A stretch of DNA of 64,000 nt, taken from positions 10,475,756 to 10,539,755 of the forward strand of contig NC_052120.1 of the NCBI RefSeq assembly GCF_012273895.1, read 5' to 3'. The notes beneath the pieces are model-generated. The model searched no databases and had not been told where the DNA came from. It was given only the letters and a program-made list of their open reading frames with translations. The stretch comes from Zerene cesonia (Eukaryota; Arthropoda; Insecta; Lepidoptera; Pieridae). This document shows, one piece after another, positions 15,201-26,400 of the stretch (position 1 is the stretch's first letter; each line of letters starts with the position of its first letter). The position numbers were made by a program, and so were the translations under genes.

Positions 15201-18200
15201 TTAGTTATTCGCCATTAAAGCCATTTGAGGCCTGCTAGGACAGTAAGAAGATTGTATTTTAGAGGCGATAGGAATCTTGCAACAATGTAGCTGGCGTATC
15301 TTTACTTCAAACATTAGTAAATTCCCAGTTTTATGGCTCAGCTTTTCTTCGCTACTCCTAGCCTTTGCGTATGTCGTAATTTTGCGATTTCCATAGCTTT
15401 AAAGCTAGGAAACACATGAGGTGTTTTGCGTCATTCAAGCTTTGCTTAGGTCACTCACATTTATTTAATCATGGTATGCAATATAAAGGCGCAGGATAGT
15501 TAAAAATCTTCCACAAATAATCACGCATAAAATTTACCGTTCAGTAATAGTTTCACACTTTGATTTCCTCGATTTATTTTCGTTAAAAGTGCCTATTGTT
15601 CTAGCTATTTAAATATCTATTATACATTTGAATGACTCACATATAGCAATGTATATTAGAACGAAGCGGAATTTCTCCGTTTGGACAATCATTTGAAAAT
15701 TCTTCAATCCTTTTAACATTTAAATTACACGAGCGTCACGTTTTTTTTCGCGACAAGGTCAATAATGTATCGTGTATAAGTATCAAAGTCTGTGGTGTGC
15801 AGACCACGCTCCCTAGTGATTCCGTGACACCTGAACAAATATCGTTAGGTACATCAAGGACATTTCGCGCTATATGGTCATAACTAATTGTTTATTCAAG
15901 GGATCTAATCTTGTGTGTTGGATACAAATATTTCTTATTAAATACACCTCATAAATGTAAGGATATGTACAGAAATGTGTATGCTACAAATGTACTCTCA
16001 TTGGCGCTATGCTATACAAATATTGATTGGCTTCAAACAAATGACAACACTGTTAGCGTACTATTGGTACGGATAGGTACACTGTACACGTTACACTAGT
16101 TTTGAGCGAACGGAAATAAATAGATTCGGAGACAATACATTATGCTGACACAAAAGTGCGGCGCTCCACGCGCGCCAATAAATGTTATACTTTATGACAA
16201 TTATTGATGACTGTGAATTTATTTGGTCTAGCTCTGAGCGCGGTACCACGCTGGAACATAGCGCCATTGTTGGGGCCCTGGGCTGTCGAGCGTGCAAGAG
16301 TTATGGCCTTTGCAGATAGACAAAATTGCTTGTTTTTCTTTACGTAAAATTTCAAGATTCAAACCGATGATATAATAGCATTGATAAATGTGTAAGGTAT
16401 AGGAAGTTTGGTCGCTTTATGGATCAGTAGAAATGTACTTATCTTTAGGCACATCTTTATTTAACGTGATATTTTATATTCATTAGCTATAAAATTTTTT
16501 TGAATACTCTGAATTTTCCTTAAGATTTTAAGCAAGACAATATTATGACGGTTCTTTTTCTTATTTGAATAAGTACGATCATCCTGCTAATATAGGAAAG
16601 TGTGGAGAACTTTGTAACACTGAAACCGGGCTTATCTCTGTATCTATATAGATTTGAAACAACATGTAAAATACATTAAATTCGGGTTTGTTAGAGGCTA
16701 ATGGATATTATTTCGTCCCACTATACACAAGGATATAAATGTACGGTTTTTCTAAAAAATATACGCACATAGCAGAGTGGCTTAGATTGAGACTAGATGG
16801 CGTAGGTTACATGCGCCTTAATAGTTATGTAATTGAACACATTCAAGTGTACAACAAGAACCCGCTAGGCGGTGGTCCGGCTAGCCCTATCGGTACAGGT
16901 CGTCAAATATTGTCATTAGTTTTTACGACACCCGAGGCATCATCCTTTGTGCGGTTTATAAGCTTTTAAAAACGCTTGATAACTTGGTTAAACATTTGCC
17001 CACCGACATTTGCTTTTTCTCACATGCTAGTGAACAATTTTCATTTATTGCTGGAACACGAACTTACTGTAAATACACTTTCAAGTTAGTATCTATTGCA
17101 TTATAAACTTCATATCGGCAACTTTGCTGTCTGTACGTTTTACTTTTGCTATTTGTAAAACCCAATATCTTATATTATTGTATGTTTTATATGTACCTCC
17201 TTCAAGGATCAAACAAATTCGCGTAATAAAAACAACACCCAAGAAATACTCCCGTTGATAAAATATCCTTACTAGATACAATTTCGGCTAATACTATAAT
17301 TCTGAAAGTGTGTTATGTATGTACACTGTCAGAATATTTTTATTTTCTATGTTATTTTTCGTTTGATAACCTGAATATGATAATATACCTAAGGATAAGC
17401 GCCTTAGATGAAATCATACTGCTAATTGAAGAGTGTGTACATTATACTTCATCACAAATAACCCTTAGACACATAAAAACAGAAAAAAAAAATTCGCAAA
17501 ATAGTGAGACCAGGAGTTGTCGCGAGATCAGGCCTCGCTACGCGACGGACGCGAGTTCGAATCTCGCCTCATGACTGAAGTTTTCTAATCTCCTAAAATA
17601 TTCATAAGCAGTAATATTAAACCTGTTTATACAATACGCACATAGCGCGCCAGTGTAAACGATCACCCTAGAACCTTCTATAGCAATTAGTCCGCTAATG
17701 ATTTGCAATGATGCTAACCGCTTACGATAATTATTTAACTGCTTATAAATGTACGAGATTTAATTATACTGTTAAGTACATACAATACGGCAGATAACAA
17801 TTCTATTTTAGTTGTGTGTGCTATACAGATTTCATTCTGCAAAGGTATTTGTCTAGTGCATGTGTGATTATCCAATCGTAAAATACGTTTTGATTTATTG
17901 TAATAATTTATACTATTTCTATATGTAAAATTAAAATTTAACCTGTATTATCATTATATTAGGAACAGGTTCGAAAATCAGTGCTCTAAAGGTCACAGAT
18001 TTCCTGAGTGAAATCCCAATCCAGCGACCACTGCTACACTTATGTAAATTACTTACACATGTACCTAACATGCTTGTACCTAACACTGCTTAAAACGGTG
18101 AAGGAAAACATCGTGAGGAAACCGGCATGTCCAAGAATCAAAAGTTCGACGACATGTGACATCTGCCAACCCGCACTTGGCCAGCGTGGTGGATTATGGC

Positions 18201-21200
18201 CTGAACCCTCATAGGAGGCCTGTGTCCCAGCAGTGGGAACATATAAGGGCTGATGATGATGATGATGATGATGTACCTAACATGCAGACATATCAGTCAC
18301 CAGCCTTCAAATAAAAAGAATCATAAACATCGGTCCACCCAGTAAAAAAATTTATGAGCTAACAAACACAAAAAAAGATTTTTTACAGTCGGTTGCAAAA
18401 ACTAACGATAAACCGAAAACAGTAACTACAAGTACTGTATATGAGTATAATGTATAAAATGAAAGATTAAATCACCTATGACCAACATAGTCTAGGCACT
18501 AGCATAGTTCGATCGTTGGCGTCGGTATTGCAATAATCAGTAGCTGCATTACGTGTTAACCTTGAAACAAGTATGAATTATCAATGGAAAATTTCACAAA
18601 CAATTGCATATAAGTAATTATTATATCGGCCCTGGTCATGTTCGTTTGGCAGACTGCACGGCGGCGAGCAGCAGTTTAATCATTATTTTTGTTTACGAAA
18701 CTAATTTAGGTTTAAGCAGAATTTAAGAATAGTTGATGTTAAAAAAATTAGTGTTTTTGTATAACCGCGGGTTATGTTTTATTTTGATGTAATGACCACT
18801 TTGTGGGAATTAAACAACGTAGATACGAGTGCCCATAATGATACAGAAATGCAAGAGTGACACAGAATGGTGAACACCTAATCTCAACTCATATTTCCCT
18901 TAATAAAAATCTCCCGTAGAAGGTAGTAGGCACAACAAATCAGTTCTGTATTTTTAAATGCAGGTATTTCCAATAAAATATCTCCCAACTCGCTCGAAGA
19001 TAGTAGACAAACTATAAATATATAATACTATGCAATTGAAGAGTCTTCATTGAATCACTTACTGAATGCAGAATTCTAGGACTCGAATATTTCTTTGCGT
19101 CTCCATTTAAAGTGGAGTAAATTGAATGAACGTCTGTTTCTACAGTTCTATCTTCATTCAAACGCAGCCATTGAGTTATCAATGTCACCGATTATTAGCC
19201 ACCTACGTGCCTAGGTATAAGTAGCAGTTCCTATCTTATAATTACGTCTCTATTTTTACTCGGCTGCCCCAGGGCGCGGGCGTGCCCTTTAAAGCTTTAT
19301 TGGGTGGCTATGAAAGTCATTATGAAGAATATTATGAGACAGCAATTAATAACTTGGGGTAAAATTATATTACTTTGTAAATCACAAAGACAAAGGAAGG
19401 CAATAAAAGTGGCTAAGTGTGGAAAACTAATCAAAGTAAATGATGATGAGTACTGTATTAACTACTTGTGTATAAACACTTCAGAGAGTGGTTGTATACA
19501 TCAGTAATTGAATAATTTTGTCACATACTACCCTGAAGTATGGACACATACATTTCAAACAGATAAATAACTTAAATTTACCGACTAAAATAAATGTTGT
19601 ATTTTCTTGTGTTTGATTTTACGCGAGTATTATACATTTAGAAATTAAAAACTTTTCAACGGATTTTAAACGCGATTTATTCATTATATGTATTATTAAC
19701 CCGACGTTTCGAACACTTTACAGCGAGCGTTATCACGGGGAGACACGGTGTCTCCCCGTTGTACAGTGTTCGAAACGTCGGGTTAATAATATAATGAATA
19801 AATCGCGTTTAAAATACGTTAAAAAGTATTTAATTTCTAAAATAAATGTTACCAATGAACGTAAAAAACAACGTCTAAATCTATTATCGTTCTTTTATTA
19901 TCTTTGTTAGCAATTTTTATTTATAAAAATTACGCGATTATAAGCCAAGTAACATTCTATCAAAATAAACAATTTTCACCAATCACGTCCATATTTACGA
20001 ACATATTTTAATCAGACAGCAATATAACCAATAAGGTGAAAATACTCGCTTACTTGTACGAACATTTATTGTCTATGACAATTTCGCTACGTTTACATAA
20101 GTGCAATGTGTTCATGTACAAACATTGTATATAATATTAGAACGTGACCTACAACTTGACTTTCTGGACTTTCTCGATAAACGTTATCGCGAATTGCGTG
20201 ACGTGCCGAAGATTTATTGCAAAATGTGAAAATATGCTACATATTTTATTATGTTATTTGTTTTGAAGCGATTACAGATTAAAAGTCATAGACAAACAGA
20301 TAATTACAGTATTTTTGATGCTTAAATGTCACAGCTGTTAACTCACAGGAATGTAGAAAAAAAATATAAGGAGTGGTATGTTCAAGTTTAGACAATAAAC
20401 GTATCACCAGATGATGAAAAACCCTATCAAATACATACGAGTTTCAACTTTCACTACAAAACTTTTAATACGTTCTATGAAATCGAGTGTCGTAGATAAA
20501 TGATGATGGTAGATACATATACATTTGCAAGTTTATAAGGGATATACATGTATTTCTAAGTATCATTAGTTATTAACGCGTCAAAATACTGCTATTGCAA
20601 ATTTTAGACCAATTTGATGAAGGTTTTTCTGAAGTACATCCATTTATATGAAAACGCTAAATACTATAAAAGAGGCTCGTCTTTGTTTGGTTTCAATACA
20701 TGGGTATTATTAACGCGCTAGATAACACGTCATACCATTGATAATGTCATCAATAAAAGGCATTTGTTTACACCAAAACTTATCGCTCTTATGTTTTTAA
20801 AACATTTCAATATACTGCTCGTCTTGTATATCTGATTAGATAAAAATTGATAAATACACACGAAAGACTGATAAGAGAAAAGAAGAAATTAAAATTGTTA
20901 ATGTTAATTGTTTACATTTCGTAAGGATCTACCGAGTAGGTCGAAATATTGAAATATTTGTAATTCTTTTTCGATATAAAATATTGCGGGAAATATTATA
21001 AATACAGATACCACCGGACTGTCATTTTGTTTTTTTCATTTTGTCATATTGTTTGATTGGAATATAATACCAATCAGAAATATATTCCTTTTGCATTTAT
21101 TTCAAACTAGCTGTGCCCGCGACTTCGTCCGCGTGGAGTAGTTTTTTTGGGCATAATATTTATTTTTTGTTTTGAACATCGTGCGGCGCGGGTGATTTTT

Positions 21201-23165
21201 GTCGGTGTTATTTTAAAATTGTNNNNNNNNNNNNNNNNNNNNNNNNNNNNNNNNNNNNNNNNNNNNNNNNNNNNNNNNNNNNNNNNNNNNNNNNNNNNNN
21301 NNNNNNNNNNNNNNNNNNNNNNNNNNNNNNNNNNNNNNNNNNNNNNNNNNNNNNNNNNNNNNNNNNNNNNNNNNNNNNNNNNNNNNNNNNNNNNNNNNNN
21401 NNNNNNNNNNNNNNNNNNNNNNNNNNNNNNNNNNNNNNNNNNNNNNNNNNNNNNNNNNNNNNNNNNNNNNNNNNNNNNNNNNNNNNNNNNNNNNNNNNNN
21501 NNNNNNNNNNNNNNNNNNNNNNNNNNNNNNNNNNNNNNNNNNNNNNNNNNNNNNNNNNNNNNNNNNNNNNNNNNNNNNNNNNNNNNNNNNNNNNNNNNNN
21601 NNNNNNNNNNNNNNNNNNNNNNNNNNNNNNNNNNNNNNNNNNNNNNNNNNNNNNNNNNNNNNNNNNNNNNNNNNNNNNNNNNNNNNNNNNNNNNNNNNNN
21701 NNNNNNNNNNNNNNNNNNNNNNNNNNNNNNNNNNNNNNNNNNNNNNNNNNNNNNNNNNNNNNNNNNNNNNNNNNNNNNNNNNNNNNNNNNNNNNNNNNNN
21801 NNNNNNNNNNNNNNNNNNNNNNNNNNNNNNNNNNNNNNNNNNNNNNNNNNNNNNNNNNNNNNNNNNNNNNNNNNNNNNNNNNNNNNNNNNNNNNNNNNNN
21901 NNNNNNNNNNNNNNNNNNNNNNNNNNNNNNNNNNNNNNNNNNNNNNNNNNNNNNNNNNNNNNNNNNNNNNNNNNNNNNNNNNNNNNNNNNNNNNNNNNNN
22001 NNNNNNNNNNNNNNNNNNNNNNNNNNNNNNNNNNNNNNNNNNNNNNNNNNNNNNNNNNNNNNNNNNNNNNNNNNNNNNNNNNNNNNNNNNNNNNNNNNNN
22101 NNNNNNNNNNNNNNNNNNNNNNNNNNNNNNNNNNNNNNNNNNNNNNNNNNNNNNNNNNNNNNNNNNNNNNNNNNNNNNNNNNNNNNNNNNNNNNNNNNNN
22201 NNNNNNNNNNNNNNNNNNNNNNATGTTTTAAAACGTAATATGAGTAATCACACGTATGTGCCGACTGCCGAGTGAAGTTCAAGGACAACCCTCAAGGTCA
22301 CCTGCCGAACAAGATGGTCCTCAAATTTTTCACATAACCGGTAATGTTATAGATAAACAATAACACGCGATCGTAAATACTTGCATTTTGCAACTATTCA
22401 ACAAGCCGACAAAACAAGTATGCTAATAAGAATCCAATAATATTACACCCAAGAATTATGCAGCACGTAAATTATAATTTGAGCACTGTCAGAAATGCTG
22501 CGCTCGTATTTGCAAGCTGATCGAGTTATTTACCTACAACTATATTGTGAACATCTCAACAATCGTTTGCATGGCTGGTTCTAAACGAGTAGTGATTTGT
22601 ATCTAGTGAGGTCAGCGTAAATCGTGCCGGCCGGCGAGCTGTGCGTGCGTATTTTATTACGATTCCACTACGTTGGAAAGCCTGTGGCTGGCGAGCTATC
22701 GAGCTCGCAGCAGTGTAGACTCACCGGTGTCGGCGCGCTCCGCCTCGTCGTCCGACTCGGTGCCGGAGTCTCGCTCCTCCACCTGGAAATAAAAACATCC
22801 CCTCAAACAACCGATCAATTCGCATCCTTAACACACGGACAAACATCGCCACCGGAACGCCGCTTTTCAACTAGTTTTCACCGGCACGCATTCAGAATTT
22901 AGACAAAATATTTACTCTAGCGTTTAGCTAGTTTAATACAGTATTCAATGAAACAGTATTTGGGCCGAATAAACGCGAATCGTGCGGTGTAGAAGCCGAC
23001 AACCGTTCCGCTCCTTTGTTCTCGCGAGCGAGGCGGCCATTTTCTGGTGGCGGTGTGACCTTCACGGCGCAAAGCCGGCTGGGCCGCGTCGACACCCACC
23101 TTCTCGGAAACGTTCTCCTCATTCAACGAATGCGTTCGTAGCTTATGAGTCAAGAATTTGAGCAT
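4863..23165 (-). CDS. 5' part of an unidentified gene: three coding exons, runs off the left edge
   Basis: Exon 1, 23165-23100: ATG then 22 codons beginning MLKFLTHKLRTHSLNEEN, donor GTGGGT. Exon 2, 22782-22725: VEERDSGTESDDEAERADT, very acidic, acceptor TTTCCAG, donor GTGAGT. Exon 3, 4913-4863: after a split Gly codon, EYCADVIMKWNDVTDI, acceptor TTTTCAG, donor GTGAGT. Phases join as 0, then 1, with no stop, which supports one transcript although the second intron is 17.8 kb. The remaining exons lie left of the window. I do not recognise the protein. The start has basic residues and no signal peptide, and the acidic Ser-rich stretch could be a kinase CK2 target; this suggests an intracellular protein but nothing specific. 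A GC-rich 5' region surrounds exons 1 and 2. Confidence 0.65.
6391..6515 (+). mobile_element. Helitron family 1, 5' fragment
   Basis: Starts ATACTAATATTATAAATGCG, then a TGTGTGTTTGTTACTCTTTC core. Homology is lost before the CCGCGG hairpin, so the copy is 3' truncated. Confidence 0.55.
6923..7111 (+). mobile_element. Non-autonomous Helitron, family 1, full length
   Basis: 5' TCCTACTAATATTATAAATG; 3' hairpin CGCGGGTGAAACCGCG, then CTAG, with A before and T after. The best-preserved hairpin of the family here. Confidence 0.75.
7437..7531. repeat. (AT)n microsatellite, about 95 bp
   Basis: Uninterrupted AT dinucleotide run in the large intron of the unidentified gene. Confidence 0.95.
7769..8075 (+). 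repeat. tRNA-derived SINE with (GAT)n tail, full length
   Basis: A box TGGCTCAGTGG at 7776-7786 fits the consensus, B box GGTTCGAGACC at 7821-7831. The body includes CGTGAGGAAACCGGCATGTC and CTCATAGGAGGCCTGTGTCC, the tail GGGCTGATGATGAT. Related copies are at 18078, 38126 and 44785. Confidence 0.75.
8228..8426 (-). mobile_element. Non-autonomous Helitron, family 1, reverse orientation
   Basis: The plus strand starts CTAGCTGCGCC, followed by the GCGGTTTCACCCGCG hairpin, and ends in the reverse complement of TCCTAC at 8421-8426. Flanks are A and T as expected. Confidence 0.75.
8675..8812 (+). repeat. Fragment of an interspersed repeat with CCAGTAGTT...AAACTCTTCAG tail
   Basis: Shares CGGTTTCGCCCG and the tail CAAACAAACTCTTCAG with repeats at 30110-30225 and around 31140-31196. 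This tail is widespread in Lepidoptera; the element class is not settled. Confidence 0.4.
8839..9026 (+). mobile_element. Non-autonomous Helitron-like element, family 3
   Basis: 5' TCTCTATATATGTATATATT; the core has CTCCTCCGAAACGG; 3' GCCGGGTGCAGCTAG followed by T. The same family lies in reverse at 44126-44277. Confidence 0.6.
9389..9545 (+). mobile_element. Probable Helitron-like remnant
   Basis: GCTGCCGCCGCCTGTGTCTG near the start; ends CACCCGCGCGAACC then GGTGAAGCTAG and T. The layout fits non-autonomous Helitrons, but the ends are decayed. Confidence 0.35.
9551..9732 (+). repeat. Decayed Helitron-related repeat
   Basis: TTTTTCACTTTTCACGCCTA and GGATGGAATTTGGTAC resemble family 1 interior words. 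The end (GAAGACGCGGGCGTAAGATAG) lacks an intact hairpin and CTAG. Confidence 0.3.
9950..10055 (+). repeat. Interspersed repeat fragment (GGCGGGCACTAGC...AAAAATACAGTC)
   Basis: GGGATCACACGGCGGGCACT, then ATAAAAATCGGTGCACCCAT and AAAAATACAGTCCAATT. Part of the same order recurs at 18290-18395 (ATAAACATCGGTCCACCC, TTTTTTACAGTC). Probably the tail of a LINE; class not settled. Confidence 0.4.
10830..10945. promoter_or_regulatory. GC-rich islet in the 17.8-kb intron
   Basis: About 115 bp of CpG-rich sequence (CTTTCGGCGCGGGTGAACGG) in AT-rich surroundings. The minus strand is open (MSERQAIRDRVGS), but I found no good donor in the phase needed to join exon 3, so an alternative first exon is not shown. 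Confidence 0.25.
11823..12246 (-). mobile_element. Non-autonomous Helitron, family 2, with internal tandem duplication
   Basis: On the minus strand it begins TCTTATACCTTTAAACGAGC and ends with the perfect 7-bp stem CGCGGTT/AACCGCG before CTAG. Flanks are A and T. Two tandem units of about 96 bp (TTATTTCAGTTGTCCAGCT at 11895 and 11991) lie in the 3' half, and an (AT)n run at about 12189-12218 near the 5' end. Confidence 0.7.
12247..17507. other. Intronic sequence apart from the islet at 14100
   Basis: Mostly AT-rich single-copy DNA of the unidentified gene's large intron. A perfect 18-bp palindrome lies at 15154-15171. No exon with convincing splice sites was seen. Confidence 0.35.
14100..14450. 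promoter_or_regulatory. GC-elevated islet in the 17.8-kb intron
   Basis: Open in several frames on both strands simply because of its composition. It contains CCCGCCATATTGGGA and GCATGCGCTCGC. Single-copy in the window; a candidate alternative promoter or enhancer only. Confidence 0.2.
17508..17580 (+). repeat. tRNA-like sequence, likely SINE head
   Basis: GCGAGTTCGAATCTCGC (17551-17567) forms a T-arm-like hairpin with a near-consensus B box. The A-box side is poor and no acceptor stem is found. Confidence 0.4.
18078..18274 (+). repeat. Same SINE family, 5' truncated, with (GAT)n tail
   Basis: Lacks the A/B-box head; starts near CACTGCTTAAAACGGTGAAG, includes CCAACCCGCACTTGGCCAGC, and ends in GATGATGATGATGATGATG. 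Confidence 0.75.
18290..18395 (+). repeat. Second copy of the repeat at 9950
   Basis: CAGTCACCAGCCTTCAAATA, ATAAACATCGGTCCACCC and GATTTTTTACAGTC. It follows directly after the SINE at 18078. Confidence 0.35.
19638..19840. mobile_element. Foldback / MITE-like element with long inverted repeats
   Basis: TTAGAAATTAAAAACTTTTC on the left mirrors AAAGTATTTAATTTCTAA on the right. The arms continue through AACCCGACGTTTCGAACAC / GTGTTCGAAACGTCGGGTT to a centre CGGGGAGACACGGTGTCTCCCCG at about 19747. The arms are roughly 90 bp, with about 10 extra bases on the left. A decayed relative lies at 34650-34735. Confidence 0.7.
21107..21222 (-). mobile_element. Helitron-like end running into the assembly gap
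   Basis: The plus strand starts CTAGCTGTGCCCGCGACTTC after an A, the reverse complement of a Helitron 3' end (hairpin plus CTAG). It continues until the N run, so its other end is unknown. Confidence 0.5.
21223..22222. other. Assembly gap, 1000 N
   Basis: Exactly 1000 N, so a nominal placeholder rather than a measured size. The left flank (21107-21222) is the end of a Helitron-like repeat. Further exons of the unidentified gene could be hidden, but its exon 2 to exon 3 phases already join without any. Confidence 0.99.
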
Positions 23166-23460
23166 TATTGAGCCTCAGCTCGGCCTATCGTCCACCGCGA
23201 CACTCACTTGCACTGCGCCCTACCGATGGGCACACTCCGCGTCTCTATATCGAATCTTAACTTGTTAGGACTTTCTCAAAACCGTTGCGAGCCTATGGAA
23301 AACGTTCCAAAACCATTTTAATCCTCAATGACATATCCGCAAATCACTACCGCGAACGAGCACCCGACCGCCTCCCTCGAACGCCGGACTACTACTAGTT
23401 TAGTTGGAGTAGCCTTGCGTACGACGCAGTCAGCTGAAGTGGGTACGGCTCATTAATACC
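23166..23460 (-). promoter_or_regulatory. GC-rich 5' region (5' UTR/promoter) of the unidentified minus-strand gene
   Basis: Single-copy, CpG-containing sequence directly upstream of the exon 1 ATG, in contrast to the AT-rich surroundings. No TATA box is evident. A YY1-like word GCGGCCATTTTC lies at about 23033-23044, inside intron 1. The transcription start was not located. Confidence 0.4.
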
Positions 23461-26400
23461 GAAAGGGCCTAACGCCAAACTCTCCTAAATATTGTCCGCC
23501 CGGACGTCTTGGGCTAACCGATATCGCAAGGATAAGCGAGGGTATTTCGTCCAGTATCATATAAAATCACAAATTAGCTCAAATATTGCGTAAATTGTAT
23601 TCAAGTGGCACTAGAAATGGACTCGCCCGGCGACCCATTGATGACAAAGAACCGGAACACGCAGAGATCGGACGCGATTGGACAAAACATTACAGAATAG
23701 GATCGAAATTTAATGCAATGTGTTGTGTCTTTGTCTAACGTTGGTACGTGGCAGGGGGAGGGGGACAGGCGCGTCTCGAACAATCGCGCCGAGCCGGCTT
23801 CGGCTGCCAGAGCGAGATGCACATAGCGATACAGGTTTCAGGTTATATAACAGCGGCGGCTTGATAATATTATATCGGTGATAAAAAGTTGCACGCGCTA
23901 GCTTGTATGGACATTCCTGGCGTACCCATATGCGAGTTACCTTATACGAATATTTTACGCATGGATTTTATTGAAAATGAAGTTAGTAGATTATAATTTA
24001 GATAGAACTTTTTTATGTTCAATTTGAGCACTGAAAGATCATTAACAAAAATTATTTTCACCATAAGGTTGTTAATTATCTACAATTTACATGATCAATT
24101 CATTATTTGTCGTATTATTTCAACTCTCTATTTATAAAACAGTTCCTATAAAAAATAATTTTGAATTATTTTGCCACAATTATGAACATACATATATTTT
24201 AATACGTTACGTCCACGGCCACTGCATAATCTGTTATACACACTGATCAGTTAGAATTATTAAATAAATAAACAAACAATTGTAATTATAATTCATCATT
24301 ACATATCATATTTATATTTATTTATATTATATTTTGAAGCTCATAATAATATACCGTTTTACCGGCAATTTTAAACTATGCAAGAATCCAGTGTTATTGA
24401 CATATTATGTCGTATCATGTTCCTCCTCCGGTTTCGCGTTTAAAACCATCGATCGTCAATGAAAGATTGCTTTCATGTTCAGTTCAGTCAGTACTTTTTA
24501 TCCAATATTGTGTCGCTATGAATTATTTTTATAATACATGTTTCAAAATTCAAAAATTCTATAACTTTAGCAAGCTACATCCTCACCGAGCGACATAGGC
24601 TACACCTGTACCCTGGGCAAACAGCAAGTTTATATTGATGTAATATTACATCTTATCCACAATAACATAGCGATTACCGTTTACGCTCACCATAATGAAT
24701 AGGCGGCCATGACTACTGCGTGCGGTCTCTTATTGCCGTCTTGCTCACACACTACGCAACGAACCAACGCGCGGCAAATTTAAAATAGAAACATGATTTT
24801 TGTCTCATTACACTTCAATCGATTAAAAATAGCCCAAAAGGTTTTTTTATAATAATTTTTATGTTAAAAAAAATCGTTTTAATGTAAGTGAACTTAAAAA
24901 CCGTGTGATAGAATGATTTATTTTTATAGGTTGTGTAGGTATGGGGAGAAATAAATGGATATACATTTTTCGTACATGTATTAATAACAAATTACAACAA
25001 ATGTAAGACACTGTACAAAAGCTGGTATGACTTAACATAATTAGCTATATGTTATCGGAAATGTCTTAAATCTTGGATTTATATAACTCTTAGGAAATGT
25101 ACACAAATTCGAAGCTATATAGGACATATTATCCTGGAAAATGTTTACAATTCCTAGGAATTGTATCGCAAATCGTATTAGGAAAGATATAAAACAAATG
25201 CGTTCTGTAAAAAGAAACGTTGATAAACTGGAAATAACCATTCTTAAACATACATAAAGTTTATTTTAATAATATGATAAGTCATATTATATTTCTTTAC
25301 ATAGTTTTATTTATATTTGAATGTGACATTTCCCACTACGGCATTCCTTAAAGTAGATTCTGGCATTAAATTAACAACTAACTTAACTCGCTCGCCGCTT
25401 AGCTCCTCTCTAAGCCATTTTAAACTAAAAACTATGAAAACTTCCGTTTGCTATTTTGCCAAATATATAGATATCCTGTGAAGCTAATTTGATATAATTT
25501 ATTTCAGACATGTCTAAACGGTTTAAGGTATTACATACATTTCCTAGAAATTGTACAGGATGATGGATTTAATACATTTCTGTTAAAATACATAATCACC
25601 GAAGACGATTCATCCAATTTACACTTATATAAATTATATACTAACTTTAAATATTGTGCGTTCATAAAAGAATATTATTAAGTCGTTTTTTTACAATTGG
25701 TAATTTTATTATTGTTTTAAAGTTGCAGAAGTAGATATTAAAAATTTGTGTATTGCACTAACAATACTTTGTGTAGATTTTTCTTTACATACAAATGTAA
25801 TGTGCTAGTTTGACCCATTGACAAGTGTTTAAAATGTGAATGTAATTGAGTTTAACAGATGAAAAAATATATATCCAAATATATATTTACAAATAAAATT
25901 TTTCGCTTTCCAACACACACTTTCGATAGTAAAAAAAACTTATATCATTTAATACGAAATAAAACAAAATTAGCACCATTTGGATTATTTCCTTTTTATA
26001 TTGGTAATTTATAACTTTCGGAAGACATGTCTACTAATAATTTTCGCATTTTCTTGATAAAAACATCCATAGAAATGTGTTATTCCTAATTTTAATATAG
26101 AAAAGCGTAAGGAATGCAAATTTAAATATGTATTAGACAAAATACTCTTTTTATTTATTTAGAAAAAACACAAATTTTATACATAACCCATTTTTCATTA
26201 CATTTTGCCATGAGCAAATATAAGCGATTGAATAAACTAAGAGTTTGGTACATTTATTACAAAAAGGTTTATCTTTAAAACGTATAAAAGTGCACTTTGA
26301 TTCTTAAACATTAATATTACATTTAAGTTATGTTGTTTTCTTCTGATAAGGCACTAAAATCACAAGTATCTGGTTGTATAAGAATTATTTTATTAACAAA

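Noticed and set aside
21107..22288. Long open frames of over 350 codons at 21107-22288, 32056-33365 and 61840-63043
   Set aside because: They consist of translated N from the 1000-base gaps and have no sequence content.
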